In this document: positions 1 through 5,874 of the stretch, one piece after another
How the letters are laid out: every line of letters starts with the position of its first letter
Numbering within the stretch: position 1 is the stretch's first letter
Assembly (NCBI GenBank): GCA_009778355.1
Contig: WRJY01000198.1
Span: 1-6,775, forward strand
Direction: 5' to 3'
DNA length: 6,775 nt
Origin: Desulfovibrionaceae bacterium
GTDB lineage: Bacteria > Pseudomonadota > Gammaproteobacteria > Burkholderiales > Burkholderiaceae_C
Translations under genes and position numbers: made by a program
The notes under the pieces: generated by a model
The model's database searches: none
What the model was told of the DNA's origin: nothing
The model's input: the letters and a program-made list of their open reading frames with translations, nothing else

Positions 1-999
1 GTGCGCCACCCCTCCGAGGTGGTGCAGCCGGGGCAGGAAATCACCGCCAAGATTCTCAAGTTCGACACCGACAAGAACCGCGTCAGCCTGGGCCTCAAGC
101 AAATGGGCGACGACCCCTGGCTGGGCGTGGCGCGCCGTTACCCGCAAGGCACGCGCATGTTCGGCAAGGTCACCAACATCGCCGACTACGGCGCCTTCGT
201 CGAGCTGGAGCCGGGCATCGAGGGCCTGGTGCACGTCTCCGAAATGGACTGGACGAACAAGAACGTCGCCCCCAGCAAGGTGGTTTCGATGGGCGACGAG
301 ATCGAGGTCATGGTGCTCGAAATCGACGAGGACAAGCGCCGCATTTCCCTGGGCATGAAGCAGTGCCGCGCCAACCCGTGGCAGGAATTCGCGCAGAACA
401 CCAAGCGCGGCGACCGCGTCAAAGGGCCGGTCAAGTCCATCACCGACTTTGGCGTGTTCGTCGGCCTGGCCGCCGGCATCGACGGCTTGGTGCACCTGTC
501 CGACCTGTCCTGGAACGAGCCGGGCGAAGCGGCCGTGCGCAACTACAAGAAGGGTCAGGAAGTCGATGCCATCGTGCTGGCCGTCGATGTGGACCGCGAG
601 CGCATCAGCCTGGGCATCAAGCAGCTTGACCAGGATCCGTTCACCACCTTCGTCACCGTCAACGACAAGGGCCAGACAGTGACCGGCAAGGTCAAAACCG
701 TCGATGCCCGCGGCGCCGAAATCGACCTCGGCAACGATGTGGTGGGCTACCTGCGCGCCTCCGAGATCAGCCGCGACCGCGTCGAGGACGCCAGCCAGGT
801 GCTGAAGGTGGGCGACGAAGTGAGCGCCGTGGTCGTCAACGTCGATCGCAAGTCGCGCAACATCCAGTTGTCGGTCAAGGCCAAGGACGCCGCCGACCAG
901 CAGGAAGCCATGGCCAGCCTGAGCCAAAGCAGCGGCAGCGCCGGCACCACCAGCCTGGGCGCCCTGCTGCGCGCCAAACTGGACCACGGCGACAAGTAA
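1..999 (+). CDS. rpsA: 30S ribosomal protein S1, 3' part (5' end outside window)
   Basis: S1 is the large RNA-binding ribosomal protein that captures mRNA at the 30S subunit and helps unfold structured leaders. The 332 visible residues start inside the third S1 repeat (HPSEVV...ISLGLKQ family pattern) and then show three more OB-fold S1 repeats at about residues 46-122, 133-209 and 220-296. Repeats 4 and 5 each carry the typical blocks 'DYGAFVEL'/'DFGVFVGL', 'GLVHVSEMDW'/'GLVHLSDLSW' and 'RRISLGMKQ'/'RERISLGIKQ'. Repeat 6 is more divergent ('GYLRASEISRDRVEDA'), as in other proteobacterial S1 proteins. Compared from memory with the 557-residue E. coli protein, about 225 N-terminal residues (repeats 1, 2 and half of 3) are missing because the window starts mid-gene. 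The GTG at position 1 is therefore an internal Val codon, not a start. The gene ends at TAA 997-999 and is followed by ihfB, the usual order. Confidence 0.97.
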   Translation: MRHPSEVVQPGQEITAKILKFDTDKNRVSLGLKQMGDDPWLGVARRYPQGTRMFGKVTNIADYGAFVELEPGIEGLVHVSEMDWTNKNVAPSKVVSMGDEIEVMVLEIDEDKRRISLGMKQCRANPWQEFAQNTKRGDRVKGPVKSITDFGVFVGLAAGIDGLVHLSDLSWNEPGEAAVRNYKKGQEVDAIVLAVDVDRERISLGIKQLDQDPFTTFVTVNDKGQTVTGKVKTVDARGAEIDLGNDVVGYLRASEISRDRVEDASQVLKVGDEVSAVVVNVDRKSRNIQLSVKAKDAADQQEAMASLSQSSGSAGTTSLGALLRAKLDHGDK

Positions 1000-1009
1000 C
1001 GCGCCAGAC

Positions 1010-1035
1010 GGGCCGCCGCCACGGCGCGGCGGCCC
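1010..1035 (+). terminator. GC-rich hairpin between rpsA and ihfB, weak terminator candidate
   Basis: A perfect 10-bp stem (1010-1019 pairing with 1026-1035, GGGCCGCCGC / GCGGCGGCCC) encloses a 6-base loop, 11 bases after the rpsA stop. It is followed only by a short GCGTTTC and no real T-run. It could thin out rpsA transcription before ihfB or protect the rpsA 3' end. Complete termination is doubtful because no good promoter is visible between it and ihfB. Confidence 0.5.
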
Positions 1036-1056
1036 GGCGTTTCAGACTTTCGCGCC

Positions 1057-1356
1057 ATGACCCGATCCGACCTCGTGGAACTGCTGGCCGAGCGTATCGG
1101 CCAGTTCACGCACCGTGACGCCGACGCCGCCGTCAAGACCATCCTCGACGCCATGAGCGCCGCCCTGACGCGCGGCCACCGGATCGAGATTCGCGGCTTC
1201 GGCAGCTTTTCCATCAACCGGCGCCCGCCGCGCATGGGCCGCAACCCGCGCACCGGCGACAGCGTGTACATCCCCGAGCGGCGCGTGCCGCACTTCAAAC
1301 CCGGCAAGGCGCTGCGCGAAGCCGTGGGCGCCCAGCCGGTTGACGGCGCCGATTAA
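1057..1356 (+). CDS. ihfB: Integration host factor, beta subunit
   Basis: This is a nucleoid protein of the HU/IHF family that pairs with IhfA and bends DNA sharply at specific sites, acting in recombination, replication and transcription. The 99-residue product fits the family length (about 94-100). It starts 'MTRSDLVELLAERIG' like other IHF-beta chains, has the core 'IEIRGFGSFS' at residues 44-52, and carries the DNA-intercalating Pro64 in 'GRNPRTG' at the tip of the beta arm. The C-terminal 'VPHFKPGKALRE' segment is the family signature. That it is IHF-beta rather than HU or IHF-alpha follows from the MTRSDL start and the position directly after rpsA. No clear Shine-Dalgarno precedes the ATG at 1057; the start rests on family alignment. 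The gene may be read through from rpsA or from a promoter inside rpsA. Confidence 0.97.
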   Translation: MTRSDLVELLAERIGQFTHRDADAAVKTILDAMSAALTRGHRIEIRGFGSFSINRRPPRMGRNPRTGDSVYIPERRVPHFKPGKALREAVGAQPVDGAD

Positions 1357-1363
1357 AATCTTC

Positions 1364-1388
1364 GCTGGCGCCGCTCCCCGGCGCCAGC
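1364..1388 (+). other. Hairpin between ihfB and lapA
   Basis: A 10-bp perfect stem (1364-1373 with 1379-1388, core CTGGCGCC / GGCGCCAG) encloses a 5-base loop (CTCCC). It lies 7 bases after the ihfB stop and ends 14 bases before the lapA ATG. No T-run follows, so it is not a typical intrinsic terminator. It may attenuate or stabilise the transcript or influence lapA translation. Confidence 0.45.
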
Positions 1389-1402
1389 CTTCAAGAAGAT
1401 TC

Positions 1403-1708
1403 ATGACCAAGTTCGTCCGGCTGCTGAAGTGGATACTGAAGGCAGCCGTTTTTTTTGCCCTGCTTGCCTTCGCGCTGAACAACCAGCAGGACGCCACCGT
1501 CCGCCTGCTGTTCGGCTATCAGTGGCGCGCGCCCATGACGCTGATCGTGCTGGCCGCCTTCGCGCTCGGCATGGTGGTGGGCGTGCTGGGCATGTTGCCC
1601 GGCTGGTGGTCGCGCCGCCGGGCGGCAGCAGCCTCCGCGTCGGAAACCACTCCCGTCGAACTCGCCCCCGCCGACGACACACTGGCCGCGCCGCTTCATG
1701 GAGTTTGA
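1403..1708 (+). CDS. lapA: Lipopolysaccharide assembly protein A domain protein (LapA, DUF1049)
   Basis: This is a small inner-membrane protein of 101 residues. It has two predicted membrane helices, about residues 8-25 ('ILKAAVFFALLAFAL') and 43-66 ('APMTLIVLAAFALGMVVGVL'), joined by the DUF1049 hallmark loop 'NNQQDATVRLLFG'. The cytoplasmic tail after 'GWWSRRR' is Ala/Pro-rich and probably disordered. In E. coli the LapA-LapB pair is linked to lipopolysaccharide assembly and LpxC control; the same role here is inferred from homology and adjacency. I chose ATG 1403 over the in-frame ATG at 1340. The later start is preceded by AAGAAG, puts the helix at the N-terminus as in the family, and avoids overlap with ihfB and the 1364-1388 hairpin. 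The 3' end overlaps lapB by 11 bases, suggesting coupled translation. Confidence 0.9.
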   Translation: MTKFVRLLKWILKAAVFFALLAFALNNQQDATVRLLFGYQWRAPMTLIVLAAFALGMVVGVLGMLPGWWSRRRAAAASASETTPVELAPADDTLAAPLHGV

Positions 1709-2858
1709 CCTCAGTTGGTTCCTGCTGGGACTGCCGGTCGTGTTCGCGCTCGGCTGGTTCGCATCACGGCTGGATCTGCGCCAGTTGCGCATCGAAAACC
1801 GGCAAGCGCCCAAAGCCTATTTCAGGGGTCTGAGCTACCTGCTGAACGAACAGCAGGATCAGGCCATCGACGCCTTCATCGAAGCCGTGCAGCGCGACCC
1901 CGACACGTCGGAGCTGCACTTCGCCCTCGGCAACCTGTTTCGCCGCCGCGGCGAATACGAACGCGCCGTGCGCGTGCACGAACATCTGCTGTCGCGCGCC
2001 GACCTCAGCAAGAACGAACGCGAACGCGCCCAGCACGCGCTGGCGCAGGACTTTCTCAAGGCCGGCCTGATCGACCGCGCCGAACGCGCCTTGCGCCAGC
2101 TCGCCGGCACGCGCTACCAGTCACAAGCCTGGCTGACACTGCTGTCGCTGTACGAACGCTCGCGCGACTGGGCGCAGGCCGCCGACATTGCCCGCAGCCT
2201 GCAACAGGCGGGCGAAGGCGACTTCACTGCGCGGCTGGCCCACTACCAATGCGAACTGGCCGCCAGCGCCTTGAACAAGAACAAGGACCCGGCCGCCGCG
2301 CGCCAGTTGTTGCAAGACGCCATCCGCAACGCCCCCGACGCCGCGCGGCCCCGCATCCAGCTCGCCGGCCTGCTGGCCGGTCAGGACGATCTGCCCGGCG
2401 CATTCGAGCAACTGGCCCAAGTTGAGCAACACGCCCCGCAAGCCATCGCCCTCATCGCCAGCGAACTGGTGCGCATCGGCCAGGCCACCGGCCAGCTTGC
2501 CCGCGCCGCCGGCCTGCTGCGGCGCAGCTACGCCGCCGCACCCTGCATCGACGTGGCCAACGCCATCGTCCAGGCCGACATCGCCACCGGCGTGCCGCTG
2601 CCGCAAGCGCGCGAAGGCTACATCCGCCACATGACGCAAGAGCCATCGCTGATCGCCGCCACCCGCTGGCTCAGCCACGAGCCGTTCGCGCAGGAAAACG
2701 CGCACCCCGTCGTACAACGCTCGCTGGAACACGCCACCCGCCCACTGACCCGCTACCGCTGCGCCGCCTGCGGCTTCGAGGCCCAAGGCTACTTCTGGCA
2801 ATGCCCCGGCTGCCAAGCCTGGGAAAGCTTTCCGCCCAAGCGGATCGAAGAGCTGTAA
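1698..2858 (+). CDS. lapB: Lipopolysaccharide assembly protein B (LapB/YciM), TPR protein with rubredoxin-like metal-binding end
   Basis: The 386-residue protein matches the LapB family length (about 389 in E. coli). It has one N-terminal membrane anchor (residues about 6-22, 'SWFLLGLPVVFALGWF') and then 'AYFRGLSYLLNEQQDQAIDAF', the first of a run of TPR helical pairs that fills residues about 40-330. The C-terminal rubredoxin-like knuckle has four Cys in two CxxC pairs (C355, C358, C369, C372: 'CAAC' and 'CPGC'). In E. coli LapB sits in the inner membrane facing the cytoplasm and works with FtsH to control LpxC, the committed enzyme of lipid A synthesis; both the metal centre and the TPRs are needed. 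All hallmark parts are intact. The start overlaps the lapA end and has no clear ribosome site of its own, pointing to translational coupling. A 131-base gap follows. Confidence 0.95.
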   Translation: MEFDLSWFLLGLPVVFALGWFASRLDLRQLRIENRQAPKAYFRGLSYLLNEQQDQAIDAFIEAVQRDPDTSELHFALGNLFRRRGEYERAVRVHEHLLSRADLSKNERERAQHALAQDFLKAGLIDRAERALRQLAGTRYQSQAWLTLLSLYERSRDWAQAADIARSLQQAGEGDFTARLAHYQCELAASALNKNKDPAAARQLLQDAIRNAPDAARPRIQLAGLLAGQDDLPGAFEQLAQVEQHAPQAIALIASELVRIGQATGQLARAAGLLRRSYAAAPCIDVANAIVQADIATGVPLPQAREGYIRHMTQEPSLIAATRWLSHEPFAQENAHPVVQRSLEHATRPLTRYRCAACGFEAQGYFWQCPGCQAWESFPPKRIEEL

Positions 2859-2894
2859 ACGCGCCCACTGCCAAATAGCATCCAAATGAATCGC

Positions 2895-2903
2895 TGATAG
2901 AAT
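2895..2903 (+). promoter_or_regulatory. Extended -10 promoter candidate for the lipoprotein operon
   Basis: The motif TGaTAGAAT combines an extended -10 TG with TAGAAT, a 5-of-6 match to the sigma-70 -10 hexamer. It sits in the only AT-richer stretch of the lapB to lipoprotein gap. No good -35 is visible at 16-18 bases upstream, which extended -10 promoters can tolerate. Transcription would start near 2910, giving a leader of about 80 bases. Confidence 0.45.
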
Positions 2904-2924
2904 TTGACACGAGTCCATGCGAAA

Positions 2925-2944
2925 CTTGGGTCGAGGTTCCCAAG
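2925..2944 (+). other. Small inverted repeat in the leader of the lipoprotein operon
   Basis: CTTGGG (2925-2930) and CCCAAG (2939-2944) form a 6-bp stem with an 8-base loop, inside the presumed 5' leader. It could be an operator half-site pair or a leader hairpin. It is short enough to be chance. Confidence 0.25.
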
Positions 2945-2977
2945 AGCGCCTGAATCAAACAACAAACCCGTTCCTCC

Positions 2978-2983
2978 GAGGAG
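2978..2983 (+). promoter_or_regulatory. Strong ribosome binding site for the CsgG-family gene
   Basis: GAGGAG is spaced 6 bases from ATG 2990. It fixes that start and shows independent translation of the operon's first gene, in contrast with the genes upstream, which lack clear sites. Confidence 0.8.
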
Positions 2984-2989
2984 AAATCC

Positions 2990-3694
2990 ATGAAACTTTG
3001 CAACCGCGTTCCGAACGCCATCGCGGTCCCCTGTATTCTTGCAATGGCGCTTGCCGCCACGACCGGGCTCAGCGGCTGTGCCACGGAAACCTCCACGGCG
3101 CTGCCGGTGCAGCAAGCACAAAGCGTCAGCAGACCTTACAACGGCGTGCGCACGCCTATCGCCGTGGGCAAATTCGACAACCGTTCGAGTTACCTGCGCG
3201 GTATTTTCTCCGATGGTGTGGACCGCCTCGGCGGGCAGGCCAAAACCATCCTCATCACCCATTTGCAGCAAAGCAACCGTTTCAACGTGCTGGATCGCGA
3301 CAACATGAGCGAGATCAAGCAGGAAGCATCGATCAAAGGCCAGGCGCAGCGCCTCCAAGGCGCCGATTATGTCGTGACCGGCGACGTCACCGAATTCGGC
3401 CGCAAGGAAGTGGGCGACCAGCAATTGTTCGGCATTTTGGGGCGTGGAAAATCGCAAATCGCCTACGCCAAGGTCAGCCTCAACATCGTCAATATCGCCA
3501 CGTCGGAAGTCGTCTTTTCCAGCGCCGGCGCGGGCGAATACGCCTTGTCCAACCGCGAAGTGATCGGCTTTGGCGGCACTGCCAGCTACGACTCGACGCT
3601 CAACGGCAAAGTGCTCGACTTGGCTGTGCGCGAGGCGGTTGACAAGCTGGTCGAGGGTATTGACAGCGGCGCGTGGAGACCGCAGGCCCAATAA
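2990..3694 (+). CDS. CsgG/HfaB-family outer-membrane lipoprotein
   Basis: The 234-residue protein begins with a lipoprotein signal peptide: basic N-terminus, hydrophobic core, then lipobox LSGC with the lipidated Cys at residue 30. Ala31 favours outer-membrane sorting. The mature part follows the CsgG fold order as I recall it. A beta strand 'PIAVGKFDNRS' comes first, then 'YLRGIFSDG' and a helix 'AKTILITHLQQSNRFNVLDR'. Next come 'GADYVVTGDVTEFG' and 'SLNIVNIATSEVVFSSAGAGE', and finally 'LAVREAVDKLVEGIDSGAW'. E. coli CsgG forms a nonameric curli secretion channel, but no curli subunit or csgE/csgF gene is present here, and the mature protein is shorter (205 against about 262 residues). A role in amyloid export is therefore not supported. 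The first gene of a three-lipoprotein operon, it is followed after 16 bases by the DUF4810 gene. The family assignment is firm; the function is open. Confidence 0.9.
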   Translation: MKLCNRVPNAIAVPCILAMALAATTGLSGCATETSTALPVQQAQSVSRPYNGVRTPIAVGKFDNRSSYLRGIFSDGVDRLGGQAKTILITHLQQSNRFNVLDRDNMSEIKQEASIKGQAQRLQGADYVVTGDVTEFGRKEVGDQQLFGILGRGKSQIAYAKVSLNIVNIATSEVVFSSAGAGEYALSNREVIGFGGTASYDSTLNGKVLDLAVREAVDKLVEGIDSGAWRPQAQ

Positions 3695-3710
3695 CTCAAA
3701 AAACAAAATC

Positions 3711-4079
3711 ATGCAAACATTAACCAAGATACGGCCCTTGTGGGCCGCGATGGCGGCCAGTTGCGCCCTGGCCGGTTGTGCCACGACGCAGCCGCTATAC
3801 CAGTGGGGCAGCTACCAATCACAGGTGCACAACTATTTTCAGGGCGAAGCCCCAGAGGGGCAAATCGAGGCCCTGGAGCGCGACTTGCAAAAAATCAAGG
3901 CCAGCGGCAGCGCCATCCCGCCGGGCTACCACGCGCAACTGGGCTTGCTTTACCTGCACGCCGGCAAGGACGATCAGATGGTTCAGCAGTTCCAGACCGA
4001 AAAGGCATTGTTCCCTGAATCCGCGCCCTACATGGACTTTTTGCTCAAATCTGCCAAGAAAGAAGGAGCGCAACAATGA
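3711..4079 (+). CDS. DUF4810 domain-containing lipoprotein
   Basis: A 122-residue lipoprotein with a signal peptide ending in the lipobox LAGC (Cys23, followed by Ala-Thr-Thr, so outer-membrane sorting is expected). The mature part begins 'PLYQWGSYQSQVHNYF', the recognisable DUF4810 opening. Helical, TPR-like segments follow: 'GQIEALERDLQKIKASG', 'PPGYHAQLGLLYLHAGKDDQ', 'VQQFQTEKALFPESAPYMDF'. The fold suggests a small protein-binding adaptor; this is inference. Genes of this family occur between CsgG-type and DUF799-type lipoprotein genes, as here, and I recall the same trio in Neisseria meningitidis around GNA1162. No strong ribosome site precedes ATG 3711 (A-rich leader only). The 3' end overlaps the next gene as ATGA, so the two are probably translated together. 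No enzymatic motif is visible. Confidence 0.88.
   Translation: MQTLTKIRPLWAAMAASCALAGCATTQPLYQWGSYQSQVHNYFQGEAPEGQIEALERDLQKIKASGSAIPPGYHAQLGLLYLHAGKDDQMVQQFQTEKALFPESAPYMDFLLKSAKKEGAQQ
4061..4068 (+). promoter_or_regulatory. Ribosome binding site for the DUF799 gene
   Basis: AGAAGGAG inside the end of the DUF4810 gene lies 7 bases before ATG 4076. It supports that start within the ATGA overlap. Confidence 0.75.
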
Positions 4080-4741
4080 TTCAACGCTGCCTCACCCTTC
4101 TTTTGCTGCTGGCTGCCGTGAGCCTTTTTGCCGGCTGCGCCGCAGCGCCGCAGCGCCCGGACTATTCCGCCTTCAAGCAAAGCCAGCCGCGCTCCATTGT
4201 CGTCTTGCCCCCTCTCAACGAATCGCCCGACGTCAAGGCTACTTACGGCGTTCTGTCGCAGGTGACTTATCCGCTGGCCGAAGCGGGATATTACGTTCTG
4301 CCAGTGGCCCTGGTCGCTGAAACCTTCAAGCAAAACGGGCTGGACAACCCCGGCGACATTCACCAGGTGCCGGCAGCCAAACTGAGCGAGATATTCGGCG
4401 CCGATACTGCCCTCTACATCGTCGTCAAGGACTACGGGACGCGCTACAAAGTGCTCGACAGCGTGGTGACCGTTGCCGCCAGCGCCACCCTGGTGGACCT
4501 CAAAACCGGCGCCACGCTCTGGACCGGCAGCGCCAGCGCATCCAGCCAGGAAGGCGGCAACAACGGCGGCGGCCTGCTCGGCCAATTGGTGGCGGCAGCC
4601 CTCAAGCAAATCATCAACAGCGTGCAAAAAGACGCCGCCTACCCCATCGCCGGCATAGCCAGCCAGCGATTGCTTTCCGCGGGCGGCCCCGCCAGCATCC
4701 TCTACGGACCGCGCTCGCCGAAATTCGGCTCGGACTACTGA
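4076..4741 (+). CDS. DUF799 (GNA1162-like) outer-membrane lipoprotein; stop codon altered by IS insertion
   Basis: The 221-residue lipoprotein has a strongly hydrophobic signal ('CLTLLLLLAAVSLF') and lipobox FAGC with Cys21 followed by Ala. The mature domain has the DUF799 pattern: 'SIVVLPPLNESPDVKATYG', 'YPLAEAGYYVLPVALVAETF', 'FGADTALYIVVKDYGTRY' and 'ATLVDLKTGATLWTG'. A Gly/Asn-rich loop 'EGGNNGGGLLGQL' (about residues 161-173) precedes a helix, and the C-terminus reads 'YGPRSPKFGSDY'. The meningococcal homologue GNA1162 (NMB1162) was structurally likened to TolB-type alpha/beta domains, which hints at assembly or binding within the periplasm; its role is unknown. Last gene of the operon, it overlaps the DUF4810 gene by 4 bases. 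The final codon TAC and the TGA stop lie on the edge of an IS630 element. The ancestral gene most likely ended GSD-TAA, so Tyr221 and the present stop are supplied by the insertion. Confidence 0.92.
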   Translation: MIQRCLTLLLLLAAVSLFAGCAAAPQRPDYSAFKQSQPRSIVVLPPLNESPDVKATYGVLSQVTYPLAEAGYYVLPVALVAETFKQNGLDNPGDIHQVPAAKLSEIFGADTALYIVVKDYGTRYKVLDSVVTVAASATLVDLKTGATLWTGSASASSQEGGNNGGGLLGQLVAAALKQIINSVQKDAAYPIAGIASQRLLSAGGPASILYGPRSPKFGSDY

Positions 4742-4763
4742 CAAGTCCGTAATTAAAGAGACA
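4736..4763 (+). repeat. Left terminal inverted repeat of the IS630 element (with target TA)
   Basis: Read inward from the TA, this end begins TACTGACAAGTCCG. It matches the reverse complement of the right end (TACTCATCAGCCCG onward) at 20 of 28 positions without gaps, including the shared inner GAGACA. The divergence fits an old element. Confidence 0.75.
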
Positions 4764-4802
4764 TTTATTGAGCCAACACAGGCGGCGATAGTCCAATAAG
4801 GC

Positions 4803-5838
4803 ATGAAACGAGATGGCCGGGTACTCGATCGCAAGACGCTGGAAGAATTTCGGGTGTTGGCGTTGCGCCGGGTACGGGAGGGCGAAAAGCCATCGCAGGT
4901 GGTCAAATCGCTGGGCATGCACCGTACCTCGCCTCGATCTATCGATGGCTTGCCGCGACAGCCAGGCCGGGCAAAGGCGAGCGGGCGCTCAAGAGCAGAC
5001 CGGCCACGGGGCGGCCCCCGAAACTCACGCCAGCGCAGCAGCGCCAGGTATCGCGCTGGATCAATGGTCGAGACCAGCGCCAGTACGGTCTGGACTTTGG
5101 GTTGTGGACGCGCCAGATCGTGGCCACGCTGATTGAGCAAAAGTTCGACATTCGCCTGGGCGTAACCGCCGTGGGCCGATTACTGTCGCGGTTGGGCCTG
5201 ACGGTGCAAAAGCCCTTGCAACGCGCGTATCAGCGCGATCCTCAAGCCATTGAGCGCTGGCAACGCGAGAGTTATCCGGCCATCGCGCGGTAAGCCCGGC
5301 AAAGTGGAGCGGAAATTTATTTCTGGGACGAGTCAGGCTTTCGGGCCGACACGGTCCATGGCAAGACCTGGGCGCCCAAGGGAAAACTCCGGTGGTACGG
5401 CGGCCAGGGCAGCGTCAGTCGATCTCGGCGACTCCGGCGGTCAACGCCAAGGGGGTTTCTGGTTTGTCACCTACCAAGGCGCCTTGAACGCGGAACTGTT
5501 CATCGCGCTGCTCAAGAACATGATGAGAAACCGCGCCCAACCGGTGCATCTGGTCATCGACGGCCTGACGGCGCACAAGAAGGCCAACGTGCGCGAATAC
5601 GTTGCCTCGACCCAAGGCAAGCTGACCGTGCATGTGCTGCCCGGTTATGCACCGGAGTTTGAACCCGGACGAATTGGCATGGAGCCACGTCAAGCGCACT
5701 GGCGTGGCGCGCAATCCGTTGTGCGCGGGCGAAAAGCTGAGTTTGCGTATTGAGCAGCAACTGCGCGAGGTGCGCAAGAATCGTCGCCTCGTGCGCTCAT
5801 TCTTCGAGGCTCCTTCTGTCTCCTATATTTCGGGCTGA
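4803..5838 (+). pseudogene. IS630-family DDE transposase, broken by five lesions
   Basis: Reading across frames rebuilds an almost full-length IS630 transposase of about 345 codons. It has an N-terminal helix-turn-helix region ('MKRDGRVLDRKTLEEFRVL', then 'IYRWLAATARPG') and the motif 'TGRPPKLTPAQQRQV'. All three catalytic acids remain: Asp in 'YFWDESGF' (codon 5327-5329), Asp in 'LVIDGLTAHK' (5559-5561) and Glu in 'LNPDELAW' (5671-5673). The lesions are a 5-bp tandem duplication CCTCG-CCTCG at 4927-4936, an in-frame TAA at 5291-5293 (probably from CAA), a one-base loss near 5380-5386 and a one-base loss in the G-run 5451-5455. A one-base gain lies in the T-run 5658-5660. The longest uninterrupted pieces cover only fractions of the protein, so no active enzyme can be made. 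Neighbouring genes are intact, which argues against a poor assembly. Confidence 0.92.
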
Positions 5839-5844
5839 TGAGTA
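5817..5844 (-). repeat. Right terminal inverted repeat of the IS630 element (with target TA)
   Basis: This is the partner of the left repeat at 4736-4763, matching at 20 of 28 positions. It covers the last transposase codons (SYISG-stop) and ends at TA 5843-5844. Only 30 bases then separate the element from the stop codon of the convergent regulator gene. Confidence 0.75.
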
Positions 5845-5874
5845 AAAGGGGTGGGGATGAGTACCAGATGGCGC

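Larger units (their letters stand above)
4736..5844 (+). mobile_element. IS630-family insertion sequence, decayed, with TA target duplication
   Basis: About 1105 bp between two TA dinucleotides (4736-4737 and 5843-5844), matching the size and TA target preference of the IS630/Tc1-mariner superfamily. Imperfect terminal inverted repeats bracket a broken DDE transposase gene. The right repeat overlaps the 3' end of that gene, so almost no non-coding DNA remains on that side. On the left about 40 bases separate the repeat from the transposase start. The element lies between the convergent DUF799 and regulator genes. With no functional transposase it could move only if an intact relative supplied one in trans. 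Confidence 0.85.

Noticed and set aside
1340..1402. Upstream in-frame ATG giving LapA 21 extra residues
   Set aside because: It would overlap the ihfB end, its leader peptide does not resemble the family, and it would translate through the hairpin. ATG 1403 has a better ribosome site and fits LapA proteins.
2904..2909. Perfect TTGACA -35 hexamer upstream of the lipoprotein operon
   Set aside because: At 17 bases downstream only TTGGGT is present, a poor -10. The extended -10 at 2895-2903 is the better candidate.
2789..3784. Long minus-strand open frame (331 codons) opposite lapB and the CsgG-like gene
   Set aside because: It is the antisense shadow of a clear lipoprotein gene, with no domain signal and no ribosome site.
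4731..4749. Hairpin CGGACT / AGTCCG over the DUF799 stop codon as a terminator
   Set aside because: The stem is 6 bp with no T-run, and it straddles the IS junction, so it is probably a chance product of the insertion.
4028..5140. Long minus-strand open frame (370 codons) opposite the DUF799 gene and IS
   Set aside because: Its product has no recognisable domain, it spans the IS junction, and the + strand has well-supported genes there. High GC content creates such antisense frames.
5380..5386. GGGAAAA heptamer in the transposase, in the right phase for a -1 programmed frameshift
   Set aside because: The direction fits the needed shift, but the gene also has an in-frame stop before it, a 5-bp duplication and two more indels. 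Decay explains the site better than programmed recoding.
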